DNA of 64,000 bases from JANOSH01 sp031415695 (lineage in GTDB: Bacteria > Actinomycetota > Acidimicrobiia > Acidimicrobiales > Ilumatobacteraceae). Shown here piece by piece: positions 42,176 to 50,780 of this stretch (its first letter is position 1; each line of letters starts with the position of its first letter). Where the stretch lies: positions 62,001 to 126,000 of the forward strand of contig JANOSH010000015.1 in NCBI GenBank assembly GCA_031415695.1, written 5' to 3'. The notes beneath the pieces were generated by a model. It was not told the DNA's origin and searched no databases. It saw nothing but the letters and a program-made list of their open reading frames with translations. A program made the position numbers and the translations under genes.

Positions 42176-44451
42176 GCCACACCTTCGGTACCAGCGGCGA
42201 TTGCATTCCAGACTCGTTCGGGCGTGGCGGGCCCATCGATGTGGCGAACGCCATAGGGCGATAGTGCATCGACAACCGCGTTGAGAACCGCTGGAATGGA
42301 CCCAATTGTTCCGGACTCCCCCGCCCCTTTAGCGCCAAGCGGATTCGTCCACGTTGGCGTTTCCATGTGAACGAGTTCGAAGCTCGGCAACTCGGTCGCC
42401 GAAATCACCGGATAGTCAGCGAAGTTCGACGTAAGCGGATTCCCGGCATCGTCGACAATCATTTCCTCCAAGAGGGCCTGCGCTACCCCTTGAGCTATGC
42501 CGCCATGCACCTGTCCGTCAACCAAAAGCGGGTTGATCAACCGGCCTGCATCGTCAAGGGCGATGATTCGCCGGAGTGTCACTTTCCCGGTGTCGATATC
42601 GACATCGACCACGCCAACGTGAGCTCCGAACGGGAACGTCGGCTGAGCCGCCGTGAAATCAGAGACGCCCACCAGAGACTCGCCGCCGTGGGCAGCTACC
42701 TCGGCCCAAGCAATCGACTTCGCAGGGCTGCCCACCACATGGAAGTGTCCCAAGTCGGCATCGAGTACAACATCGTGGATTGCTGCTTCGAAAAGACCGG
42801 CGGCGCGTTGCCGAGCAAGTTCGACCAACTTGTCGGCCGCAACCGACAGCGACGCGCCAGCCACCTGCACCGACCGTGACCCAACCGTCAACCCGCTGAT
42901 CGGCACGAGATCACTGTCGCCCAAGATGATGTCGATGGATTCCATCGGCACACCGGTCGATGCGCTCACAATCATTTTCCATGTGGTTTCGTGGCCTTGC
43001 CCGTATGGCGTGGAGCCCGAAACAGCCCGCAGCCGGCCGTTAGCCAAGAGTTCGACCGTGCCATGTTCACTGTTACCGGCAGCGGCGGTGATCTCGACAT
43101 ACACCGCAACGCCAATACCCATTTCGATGCGGCTACCCGACGCCCGGCGAGCAACTTGCTCGGCTCGCAATCCGTCGTAGTCGGCCGCCGCAAGTACGCG
43201 CCTTAACGCTTCGGGATAGTCACCAACGTCATACGTGGTGCCAATTCCGGTGGTATATGGCTCAAGGAACTTGGGCACCATGTTGCGGCGCCGTACGTCG
43301 ACTGGGTCGAGACCGATCTCGGCCGCATACACGTCGATTGCCCGTTCGATGGCCAATGCTGCTTCTGGCCGACCGGCACCGCGATACGCCGTCACCGAGA
43401 TACGGTTAGTCGCCACCGACACAGCTGTAACCCCACAATTGGGAATGTCGTAGACGCCTGGCGCCATTCGCATTGTCATCATCGGCAAGAAGGCACCCAT
43501 CAACGGGTACGCCCCCGCGTCTTGAACGACGTTGAGCTGATAGGCGGTGACCTTTCCATCACGGGTGCCGCCGAGGGTGACGTCGCAGCGTTGACCCCTT
43601 CCTTGGGGCATGGCTTGCATCGATTCGGTTCGGGTTTCGGTGAAGCGAACGGGACGGCCGACAGCGCGAGCAAGCCAACCAAGCGTGAGTTCCTCACCAA
43701 TGGTTCTGGACTTGACTCCAAAGCCGCCACCCATGTCGGGCACAACAGCGCGTACCCGCTCAGGAGGCAGGCCATAGAGGCGACAGAGCATGTCTTTGGT
43801 GGGCTGTTGTCCCTGACAGGCCGAGAAGTGCACGAGCCGAAGTTCGCCGTCGTCGCCTGCCTCCCAGTAGGCAAGGCCCGAACGCGTTTCGAGCGGAGCC
43901 GCGCTGAGCCGCTGGTTAACGACGCGAAGCTTCACGATTACTTCGCACTCGGCAAAGTCGGCCTGCGACGCGGAGTTGAAACGGCCATACACATTGGTGC
44001 CGACGACCGTATGGATGAGTATCGCGTCGGACAACGCGTCGTCGACGTCGATGACGGCGGGCAATGGGTCGATCTCGATGATTACCGTGGCAGCCGCGTC
44101 AGCGGCTTGATAGCGGTTCTCGGCGACGATGGCAACGATCGGCTCGCCCGCGAAACGAACCGTTTCCTTGGCAATAAGAGGGCGCTCGCATCCGGCGGGC
44201 AGGAACGGCTGACCGTGAGGGAAAGGGGGCAGATCTATGTCGTCGCTCGTGAACACACCAAGCACGCCGGGCATGGCGGCGGCCTCGGAGGTATCTATTG
44301 AGACGATGGTGCCGTGGGCGAACTCTGATCGGACGAAATGCACGTGGGTGACCCCAGGCGGATCCATATTTTCCACATATGTACCTGCTCCGGTGAGAAA
44401 GCGAGGATCCTCCACGCGAACAACACGATTGCCAAGAATGCTGGTACCCAT
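42172..44451 (-). CDS. xanthine-dehydrogenase/CO-dehydrogenase-family large (Mo) subunit
   Basis: 759 residues, normal for the molybdopterin-binding subunit. The N-terminus GTSILGNRVVRVEDPRFLTG is typical of CoxL-like proteins. Active-site pieces visible are GGGFGVKSR, AYRGAGRPEA and the C-terminal KGAGESGTIG with the molybdenum-site Glu. There is no CoxL form I active-site loop that I can identify, so it is best seen as an aromatic or aldehyde hydroxylase of the form II kind. The medium FAD and small 2Fe-2S subunits are not next to it, which is unusual. Confidence 0.87.
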   Translation of the reverse strand: MGTSILGNRVVRVEDPRFLTGAGTYVENMDPPGVTHVHFVRSEFAHGTIVSIDTSEAAAMPGVLGVFTSDDIDLPPFPHGQPFLPAGCERPLIAKETVRFAGEPIVAIVAENRYQAADAAATVIIEIDPLPAVIDVDDALSDAILIHTVVGTNVYGRFNSASQADFAECEVIVKLRVVNQRLSAAPLETRSGLAYWEAGDDGELRLVHFSACQGQQPTKDMLCRLYGLPPERVRAVVPDMGGGFGVKSRTIGEELTLGWLARAVGRPVRFTETRTESMQAMPQGRGQRCDVTLGGTRDGKVTAYQLNVVQDAGAYPLMGAFLPMMTMRMAPGVYDIPNCGVTAVSVATNRISVTAYRGAGRPEAALAIERAIDVYAAEIGLDPVDVRRRNMVPKFLEPYTTGIGTTYDVGDYPEALRRVLAAADYDGLRAEQVARRASGSRIEMGIGVAVYVEITAAAGNSEHGTVELLANGRLRAVSGSTPYGQGHETTWKMIVSASTGVPMESIDIILGDSDLVPISGLTVGSRSVQVAGASLSVAADKLVELARQRAAGLFEAAIHDVVLDADLGHFHVVGSPAKSIAWAEVAAHGGESLVGVSDFTAAQPTFPFGAHVGVVDVDIDTGKVTLRRIIALDDAGRLINPLLVDGQVHGGIAQGVAQALLEEMIVDDAGNPLTSNFADYPVISATELPSFELVHMETPTWTNPLGAKGAGESGTIGSIPAVLNAVVDALSPYGVRHIDGPATPERVWNAIAAGTEGVA

Positions 44452-44501
44452 AAGCCGTCACCTTAGTGAACGAGGGTGCCTTTCCTACGTAGGATCTCGA
44501 C

Positions 44502-45668
44502 ATGCGGACACAGGTAGCCATTGTGGGAGCCGGCCCATCGGGCATGCTCTTGTCGCGGCTCCTCAAACGAGCCGGAATCGAATCGGTGGTTGTCGAGCAA
44601 CGCAGCCGCGACTACGTGGCGGCACGGGTGCGCGCCGGGGTTCTTGAGCAGGGTAGCGTCGAGCTCCTGAGAGAACTTGGCCTCGGCGATCGAATGAATC
44701 GCGAGGGCTTTGTTCACGACGGAACGTTGATTTCGAACGGCGGCCATGGATTCCGAGTCGACTTCGCCGCTGCCACTGGGAAGTCGGTCATGGTCTATGG
44801 CCAAACCGAGGTGCAAAAAGACCTGTACGACGACGCCGACGCCGACGGTCAAACCATGGTGTTCGAGGCCCAAGACGTGGCAGTGCACAACGTTACCGAC
44901 GCTCCCACCGTGACGTACACCGTCGACGGGCACGCTCACAGTGTTCGCGCCGATTTCATCGCTGGCTGCGATGGGTTCCACGGGGTGTGCCGAACCGCGT
45001 TTCCCACTGGCTTGCTCACAGAGTTCGAGAGGGTCTATCCGTTTGGCTGGTTAGGTGTGCTCTCCGAGACCCCACCTGTTTCACACGAACTCATCTACGC
45101 GCGTCACGACCGCGGGTTCGCCCTGTGTTCCATGCGCAACCCGATGCTAAGCCGCTACTACATCCAATGCACAGCCGACACCGAAGCGTCCTCGTGGTCC
45201 GACACGGCGTTCTGGGATGAACTACGCCGCCGACTTCCCACCGACGCGGCCGACACACTGGTCACCGGCCCAACCATCGACAAGGGCGTCACCCCGTTAC
45301 GCAGTTATGTCAGCGAACCAATGCAGTACGGACGCTTGCTATTAGCGGGCGACGCCTCGCATATCGTGCCGCCAACCGGCGCGAAGGGTCTCAACCTCGC
45401 ATTCTCCGACGTGTGGTATCTGTCCGAAGCATTGCGGCGTCACTATGGTGACCACGACTCGGCCCAGCTCGACGGGTACTCGGCAACCGCCATCAAAAGG
45501 GTGTGGAAAGCCGTACGGTTCTCGTGGTGGATGACCACCATGCTGCATACTTTCTCCGAGCAAGGAGCTTTCAACCTTCGTATGCAAGAGACCGAACTTG
45601 ACTACCTAGCTACCTCGGTCGCCGCGCAAGCGTCCATGGCCGAGAACTACGTCGGGTTGCCATTCTGA
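44502..45668 (+). CDS. pobA: 4-hydroxybenzoate 3-monooxygenase
   Basis: 388 residues, the normal size. It has the FAD site VAIVGAGPSGMLLS, the DG motif GCDGFHG and the C-terminal FAD loop LAGDASHIVPPTGAKGLNLA, all characteristic of PobA. It converts 4-hydroxybenzoate to protocatechuate with NAD(P)H and oxygen. The ATG at 44502 is 50 bp from the divergent molybdenum hydroxylase gene. It is first in a tightly packed run pobA-pcaC-pcaH-pcaG-pcaB; its stop overlaps the pcaC start by one base. Confidence 0.95.
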   Translation: MRTQVAIVGAGPSGMLLSRLLKRAGIESVVVEQRSRDYVAARVRAGVLEQGSVELLRELGLGDRMNREGFVHDGTLISNGGHGFRVDFAAATGKSVMVYGQTEVQKDLYDDADADGQTMVFEAQDVAVHNVTDAPTVTYTVDGHAHSVRADFIAGCDGFHGVCRTAFPTGLLTEFERVYPFGWLGVLSETPPVSHELIYARHDRGFALCSMRNPMLSRYYIQCTADTEASSWSDTAFWDELRRRLPTDAADTLVTGPTIDKGVTPLRSYVSEPMQYGRLLLAGDASHIVPPTGAKGLNLAFSDVWYLSEALRRHYGDHDSAQLDGYSATAIKRVWKAVRFSWWMTTMLHTFSEQGAFNLRMQETELDYLATSVAAQASMAENYVGLPF

Positions 45669-46024
45669 TGGGGAATCGCGACGAGGGCATGAAGGTTCGC
45701 CGCCAGGTGCTCGGCGACGCACATGTCGATCGATCCATCGCGAACGCAACCGATCTCGACCGCCCATTTATTGACTGGATCACCGAGAACGTGTGGGGGC
45801 ATCTGTGGAACGATTCCACCCTCGATCACCACACTCGTAGCCTCATAACTATCGCCATTCTCGCCGCTCTTGGCCGTGATGAATTAGCCCCTCATCTCAA
45901 GGCGTCCACGAACACCGGCGTCACCGATGCCGAACTCGCCCAAGTACTCCAGCACGTTGCGGTGTATGCCGGGGTGCCCGCGGCAAACCATGCGTTCGGC
46001 GTTGCCAAGGCGGTACGTGGGTGA
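45668..46024 (+). CDS. pcaC: 4-carboxymuconolactone decarboxylase
   Basis: 118 residues of the CMD/AhpD fold. The family core LITIAILAALGRDELAPHLK and the C-terminal VLQHVAVYAGVPAANHAF are clear. It decarboxylates 4-carboxymuconolactone to 3-oxoadipate enol-lactone. It is a stand-alone PcaC; the fused PcaL form with the enol-lactone hydrolase seen in some actinobacteria is not used, and no separate pcaD is in the window. It is coupled to pobA before and pcaH after by overlapping stop/start codons. Confidence 0.93.
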   Translation: MGNRDEGMKVRRQVLGDAHVDRSIANATDLDRPFIDWITENVWGHLWNDSTLDHHTRSLITIAILAALGRDELAPHLKASTNTGVTDAELAQVLQHVAVYAGVPAANHAFGVAKAVRG

Positions 46025-46692
46025 ACCACAGCGAACATCCACCATTTCGCTATGCCGACTACAAGTCCACCGTGAAGCGCTCACCCGACATGGACCTTGT
46101 GCAGATTGTGCGAACCGTGTCCGAACTCAGCGGACCTGGGCCACGGTGGGCCGATCTGCAACCCAACGACGCCGACCTCACCACCAACGCCGGCACGGGG
46201 TCAGAAGCAATTGGGCAACGGTCGATTGTGACCGGCACCGTCTACGACAACCACGGCGAACCTCTGCCAAATACGCTCATCGAACTCTGGCAAGCCAACG
46301 CCTGCGGACGCTATGCGCACTGGCGTGAGACAGCGTTTCCCGCACCGCTCGATCCGAACTTCCTTGGCGCCGGCCAATGCAGGACCGACAACGACGGTCA
46401 GTACCGTTTCACCACTATCAAACCCGGTCCGTACCCCTGGGGCAACCACCCAAACGCGTGGCGGCCAGCACATATCCATTTCTCACTGTTGGGACCACGA
46501 TTGGGTTCTCGTCTCGTGACGCAGATGTACTTCCCCGACGATCCACTGTTCCCGCTCGATCCAATCTTCCAGTCCGTACCCGAGCATGCCCGTCACCGAC
46601 TCGTGGCCAGCTACGACCACCAAGTCACCACCCCAAACTGGGCCATCGGGTACCGCTGGGACATCGTTCTGGCATCAGGCGACGGCTCATGA
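46021..46692 (+). CDS. pcaH: protocatechuate 3,4-dioxygenase beta subunit
   Basis: 223 residues. The four Fe(III) ligands can be placed at Y98 (GRYAHW), Y138 (GPYPWGN), H151 and H153 (RPAHIHFS). With PcaG it cleaves protocatechuate between the hydroxyls to 3-carboxy-cis,cis-muconate. The N-terminal YADYKSTVKRSP is typical for the beta subunit. The GTG start overlaps pcaC and the stop overlaps pcaG, so subunits are made in a coupled way. Confidence 0.95.
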   Translation: MNHSEHPPFRYADYKSTVKRSPDMDLVQIVRTVSELSGPGPRWADLQPNDADLTTNAGTGSEAIGQRSIVTGTVYDNHGEPLPNTLIELWQANACGRYAHWRETAFPAPLDPNFLGAGQCRTDNDGQYRFTTIKPGPYPWGNHPNAWRPAHIHFSLLGPRLGSRLVTQMYFPDDPLFPLDPIFQSVPEHARHRLVASYDHQVTTPNWAIGYRWDIVLASGDGS

Positions 46693-47234
46693 GCGGCGTT
46701 AGAGGCGTTACCCCATCTCAAACTGTTGGCCCCTACTTCACGATGCGGCTTTCGGGCGAGGGCGACAACAACCTGTTCCTACCCGGAACGCCAGGCCAGC
46801 CAATTCGTATCGAAGGCCAGGTCCAAGATGGCGATCGCACACCCATCGAAGATGCACTTGTCGAGCTGTGGCAGGCCGACGCCGCCGGCAGGTACAACGG
46901 CGATTCCGACTTCTTCGGCTTTGGCCGTTCGGCTACCGACTTCGCAACGGGCGGCTACTGCTTCCACACCATCAAACCGGGCCGGGTGCCCCTTGGCGAC
47001 GACCACTTTCAAGCACCGCACCTCACGCTCATTATTCAGGCCCGCGGCATGTTGAAGGCCACCTACACCAGGGTGTACTTCGACGACGAGGTCGCAGCCA
47101 ACGCGCTGGATCCGGTGCTCGCGTCGGTTCCCGCGCATCGTCGTTCAACGCTCATTGCCATCGGTGTTGGCTCCACCTACCGTTTCGATATTCGCTACCA
47201 AGGCGACGACGAGACGGTCTTCTTCGATCTGTGA
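46689..47234 (+). CDS. pcaG: protocatechuate 3,4-dioxygenase alpha subunit
   Basis: 181 residues. The opening TPSQTVGPYFTMRL and the segment APHLTLIIQARGMLKATYTR mark the alpha subunit, which keeps the intradiol fold but lacks the iron ligands: the region equivalent to the two His reads APHLTL. It pairs with PcaH. The frame is open a long way upstream inside pcaH, but the ATG at 46689 is right for the family. pcaB follows 6 bp later. Confidence 0.94.
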   Translation: MSGVRGVTPSQTVGPYFTMRLSGEGDNNLFLPGTPGQPIRIEGQVQDGDRTPIEDALVELWQADAAGRYNGDSDFFGFGRSATDFATGGYCFHTIKPGRVPLGDDHFQAPHLTLIIQARGMLKATYTRVYFDDEVAANALDPVLASVPAHRRSTLIAIGVGSTYRFDIRYQGDDETVFFDL

Positions 47235-47240
47235 GGACAC

Positions 47241-48254
47241 ATGATTGATCCGGGTTTCACGACCGAGGCAATGAGCTCGGTGTTCAGCGCCGAGTCACGT
47301 GTCTCGACGATGGTGCAAGTCGAGTCGATGTTGGCCGCAACGCAGGCATCATGTGGTGTCATCCCGCAAGTAGCGGCAGCCGACATCGTCGCCGAACTTC
47401 TCGGTCCGGTTGGTGACCCCGACGCGGTACTAGCCGACGGGTGGACCCTCGGCTCCCCAGTCGTGGCGCTTCTGGACCGCCTACGTGCTCGGTTGCCGAG
47501 CGAGTCGGCCCCATGGCTGCACTACGGCGCGACATCTCAAGACATCATCGACACGGCCATGATGCTGCAAGTCGGCCGAGCCAACAAGCTCATCGTCAAA
47601 GTCGCTCGCAGTGTCACCGACCGGCTTGCCGAGCATCGAATTGATTTCGGCGACGCTGCATCGGTCACTCGAACATTGATGCAACCGGCCGAGCCTCACA
47701 CCTTCGCCTATCGAATTGACCGATGGCGCGATCCGCTTCTGAATCGCATCGCGGCGTTGGAGGCGCAGCAACGTTTCCTGCAACTCGGCGGGGCTAGTGG
47801 CGACCGGCAGGTCGACGATGTCGCCAAGCAAATGGCAGCTGAACTGGGTCTTTGCACCCGGACCACCTGGCACACCGACCGCGAACCGATCGTTGCCATG
47901 GTCTTTCGTGTCAACCAGCTTGTCCAGTGGGCCGCCAAAATTGCGGGCGACCTCATTGTGCTCGGCCAGCCCGAACTGGGCGAAGTGAGCATGCGCGCAG
48001 GCGGCTCAACCGCCATGGCCCACAAGCGCAACCCAATTGACGCTATCCGTGCTCGGGCCGCGGCGGCAGCAAACGATGGCGTGGCGTCGATCGTTTTGCG
48101 CTCCCCCACCCATGAATTCGAACGCGCCGCTGGGGCATGGCAGGCCGAATGGTTTGCCGTTCCGCTCGTCTACCAGACCGCGGCGGCCAGCCTGTACGCA
48201 CTCGACGCCGCCGTGCAATCCCTCACCGTTCCTCCCGGGAGACGTCGTGACTAG
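47241..48254 (+). CDS. pcaB: 3-carboxy-cis,cis-muconate cycloisomerase, probably C-terminally truncated
   Basis: 337 residues of the fumarase/aspartase superfamily. The signature loop is GGSTAMAHKRNPIDA, and an earlier active-site segment HYGATSQDIIDTAM is intact. It cyclises 3-carboxymuconate to 4-carboxymuconolactone between PcaGH and PcaC. Most bacterial PcaB proteins have 350-450 residues; this one stops at LTVPPGRRRD just where a conserved PER-M-x-N-like turn begins, and its stop is interleaved with the convergent RidA stop. The C-terminal helical domain therefore seems lost, so activity is in doubt. Confidence 0.85.
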   Translation: MIDPGFTTEAMSSVFSAESRVSTMVQVESMLAATQASCGVIPQVAAADIVAELLGPVGDPDAVLADGWTLGSPVVALLDRLRARLPSESAPWLHYGATSQDIIDTAMMLQVGRANKLIVKVARSVTDRLAEHRIDFGDAASVTRTLMQPAEPHTFAYRIDRWRDPLLNRIAALEAQQRFLQLGGASGDRQVDDVAKQMAAELGLCTRTTWHTDREPIVAMVFRVNQLVQWAAKIAGDLIVLGQPELGEVSMRAGGSTAMAHKRNPIDAIRARAAAAANDGVASIVLRSPTHEFERAAGAWQAEWFAVPLVYQTAAASLYALDAAVQSLTVPPGRRRD

Positions 48255-48637
48255 CCCGCCAGGATGTAGGCGGTGACGTCGCATTGCACCTTGCCGACAC
48301 CGGCCATTGACGTGAGCTGCGAATGACGGGCTGGCCGATGACCTACGTCGGGAAACCGCTCGACCCACGGGCTATTGATAGCGGCACGAAGATCGAGTGA
48401 GGCGACAAAAAAGTTCATCTTGATCACGTCGGCCCACGTGCCACCGGCGGCGGTGAGGATCGCTTCGACGTGAATGAACAGGTTTTCGATCTGCTCGCTA
48501 ACGTCCTCAGGGACATGAGTGGAACCGGGCGTCATAGGCCCAATAATGCTCGACATCAACAACGGCCCGATGCGGCTTGCACACGGAATCGGGTTGGAAT
48601 GACCAAACGTTGCGGCTTCGATGGAATGTCGGCTCAT
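48251..48637 (-). CDS. RidA/YjgF-family protein
   Basis: 128 residues of the RidA fold, which forms trimers and in the best-known members hydrolyses reactive enamine/imine intermediates. The SSIIGPMTPGS strand, the long helix EQIENLFIHVEAILTAAGG and the VIKMNFFVAS strand fit. The usual catalytic Arg region reads GHRPARHSQ, so an Arg is available. Many catabolic clusters carry RidA homologues acting on other substrates (for example aminoacrylate-like or aminomuconate products), so its role here is open. Confidence 0.82.
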   Translation of the reverse strand: MSRHSIEAATFGHSNPIPCASRIGPLLMSSIIGPMTPGSTHVPEDVSEQIENLFIHVEAILTAAGGTWADVIKMNFFVASLDLRAAINSPWVERFPDVGHRPARHSQLTSMAGVGKVQCDVTAYILAG

Positions 48638-48734
48638 GAGTCCTGCCTATCAGATGGATGCGGCGTGTAGATGGGGAACTACGGCGGTGGCGAACATTTC
48701 GTGGACCTCGGCAATTCACCCGCACGATAGCCCG

Positions 48735-49835
48735 ATGGGTGCCGCACTTCTCCTCGACGGTTCCTCAACACTTCATCTTGCCGAGGTTGAGCTCAGCCAC
48801 TTGCGTGCGCGCGAGGTGCTGGTTCGAACCCTCGCTGTCGGTCTCTGCCATAGCGACTATCACGCTATTGATGGAACGCTCGACCGGCCACGGCCGTTGC
48901 TGCCTGGCCACGAGGGCATGGGTGTTGTCGAAGCGGTCGGCACCGATGTCACCTCCGTCGCCGTTGGCGACCATGTCGTCACGTGTCTTGTCGTTGGCTG
49001 TGGCGACTGCGCTCGCTGCCACCTCGGAGAGCCGAATTGCTGCCTGCAACCGCTGGCCTCTCGTCGTGCGTCGGGCGATGCACCGCGCCTATCGCACGAG
49101 GGCAAAGCTGTCGGGCAGATGGCTCATATCGGAGCGCTCAGCGACAAGATGCTGGTCGACGAACGGGCGCTGGTCATCATCCCGAAGTCGATGCCACCCG
49201 AACTCGCTGCTCTGCTTGGCTGTTCTGTTGTTACCGGACTTGGTGCGGTCGCCAAAGTTGCTCGCGTTCAGTCGGGCGACACCGTTGCCGTGATTGGCTG
49301 TGGTGGGGTGGGCCTCAACGTCGTGCAGGGGGCACGCATCGCTGGGGCATCACGAATCATCGCCATCGACCTGTCGGACCACAAGCTCCAAACCGCCCTG
49401 GGCTTGGGTGCGACCGACGCTGTAAACAGTTCAACCAACGATATCGCTGCTGCGGTGCAGGCCCTCACCAACGGCGGTGTCGATCATGCATTCGAGGTGG
49501 TTGGCCGAGAGGGCACTGTGCTATAGGCCTTCGAGATTGCTGCCCCCGGCCGACATGCGTACGCCGTCGGCGTTCAAGCCGATGCCGCCATTATTCGACT
49601 ACCTGCCATGGGACTGCGGCGGGGTAAGTCGCTGGTAGGCGTATTCATGGGTGACGCCAACCCGACGGTCGACATTCCTTGGTGGTCGACATTCCTCGGT
49701 ACATAGCGTTGTGGGGGGCGGGCCAACTCGATCTTGCCGGTATGGGTCAGCCAGTTATTACCGCTTGACGACGTTAACGAAGGTTTCGCACTTATGGCCC
49801 GAGGCGAATCGGCCCGCTCTGTCGTGGTGTTCTAA
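48735..49835 (+). pseudogene. zinc-dependent alcohol dehydrogenase, broken
   Basis: From the ATG at 48735 it encodes a medium-chain zinc dehydrogenase: catalytic zinc residues in GLCHSD and GHEGMG, structural cysteines in CGDCARCHLGEPNCC and the NAD site VIGCGGVGLNVVQGA. A TAG at 49524-49526 interrupts it, and coherent sequence continues in the same frame (APGRHAYAVGVQAD, SLVGVFMGDANPTVDIP). A 17-bp tandem duplication (GGTCGACATTCCT at 49667 and 49684) then shifts the frame, and another shift follows before LPLDDVNEGFALMARGESAR. The original stop is at 49833-49835. Three lesions make it a clear pseudogene. Confidence 0.88.
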
Positions 49836-49841
49836 AAGTAA

Positions 49842-50714
49842 CTAGCGGCGCACAGCCTCGACCCAGCGCGATGCCAGATCGAGATGCTCAGCGGGTGACG
49901 AACACCCCGCTGCTATCAGCTTCACGTGGGTTGCACCTCGGCGATCCCACTCATCCACCGTGGCCGCCCACGTACCCGGCTCGTCGGTGGCACGCACCGT
50001 AGCCACCCCTTCCACTGCAACGGCCAGCGGGTCGCGTCCGGTGTCTGCGGTGTAGCTTCGGATTCGATCGAGTACGGCCGAGAACGCGTCGTTCGGTGGC
50101 ATCTGTGCCATCCAGCCGTCGGCCATGCGTCCGATTCGGTTCAGGACCTTGTCGACCACCTTGCCAACATAGGACCCCATCCAAATCGGAATTGGCTGTT
50201 GCACGGGCATCGGGTTCAGGCCCATTCGGTCGAGATGATGCCAGCGGCCCTCGAACGTCACGAGTTCCTCGGTCCACAGGCGTCGCATGACAGCGATCTG
50301 TTCCTCGATCCGTTCGCCGCGATCGGTGAACGATTCGTTCAGCGCCTCGTACTCCATCCAGTTACGACCAACGCCCACCCCGAGGCGGACCCTACCCCTA
50401 CTGAGTAGATCAAGCTCGGCCGCTTGCTTGGCGACGAGCGCAGTCTGGCGTTGAGGTAGAACGAGAATTGATGTGACTAACTGCAGCCTTTCGGTGGCCG
50501 CCGCGATGAATCCGAACAATACGAACGGCTCGTGATACGCCTTATCGTACGTGTGCACGGCCTCGCCACGCATGCGGTCGGGATGGCCGCCAATGACGTG
50601 CTCTGGTGCCGACACATAGTCAAACCCCACCGCTTCAATCCCACGTACGAAGTTCTTGATATCGCCAGGATCGTTTCCGATACCGGCATGGCTGAACATG
50701 ACCCCAAGTTCCAT
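49842..50714 (-). CDS. LLM-class F420-type oxidoreductase
   Basis: 290 residues from the ATG at 50714 (MELGVMFSHAG). A TTG three codons upstream is the only alternative. It has the family's VGFDYVSAPEHVIGG, RLQLVTSILVLPQRQTALVA and GRVRLGVGVGRNWMEYEAL. It belongs to the group of F420-dependent enzymes common in actinobacterial catabolic regions. The substrate is unknown. Its stop lies 7 bp from the end of the broken alcohol dehydrogenase on the other strand, and its start is 66 bp from the divergent hpaH-type gene. Confidence 0.82.
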   Translation of the reverse strand: MELGVMFSHAGIGNDPGDIKNFVRGIEAVGFDYVSAPEHVIGGHPDRMRGEAVHTYDKAYHEPFVLFGFIAAATERLQLVTSILVLPQRQTALVAKQAAELDLLSRGRVRLGVGVGRNWMEYEALNESFTDRGERIEEQIAVMRRLWTEELVTFEGRWHHLDRMGLNPMPVQQPIPIWMGSYVGKVVDKVLNRIGRMADGWMAQMPPNDAFSAVLDRIRSYTADTGRDPLAVAVEGVATVRATDEPGTWAATVDEWDRRGATHVKLIAAGCSSPAEHLDLASRWVEAVRR

Positions 50715-50780
50715 TTGCGGCAAGGTAGTGGGGTCCGCGCCGACGTGCTAGAACCAATCTCGACCAAGGAGCCCCGATCC

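Noticed and set aside
43522..44301. Open frame of 259 codons on the plus strand
   Set aside because: It is antisense to the molybdenum hydroxylase gene and shows no motif.
42172..44451. Aerobic CO dehydrogenase (form I CoxL)
   Set aside because: I cannot identify the form I active-site loop with its copper-binding cysteine, and no CoxM or CoxS is adjacent.
50532..50780. N-terminal extension of the hpaH frame
   Set aside because: It is antisense to the LLM gene at 49842; a good ribosome site precedes the ATG at 50781.
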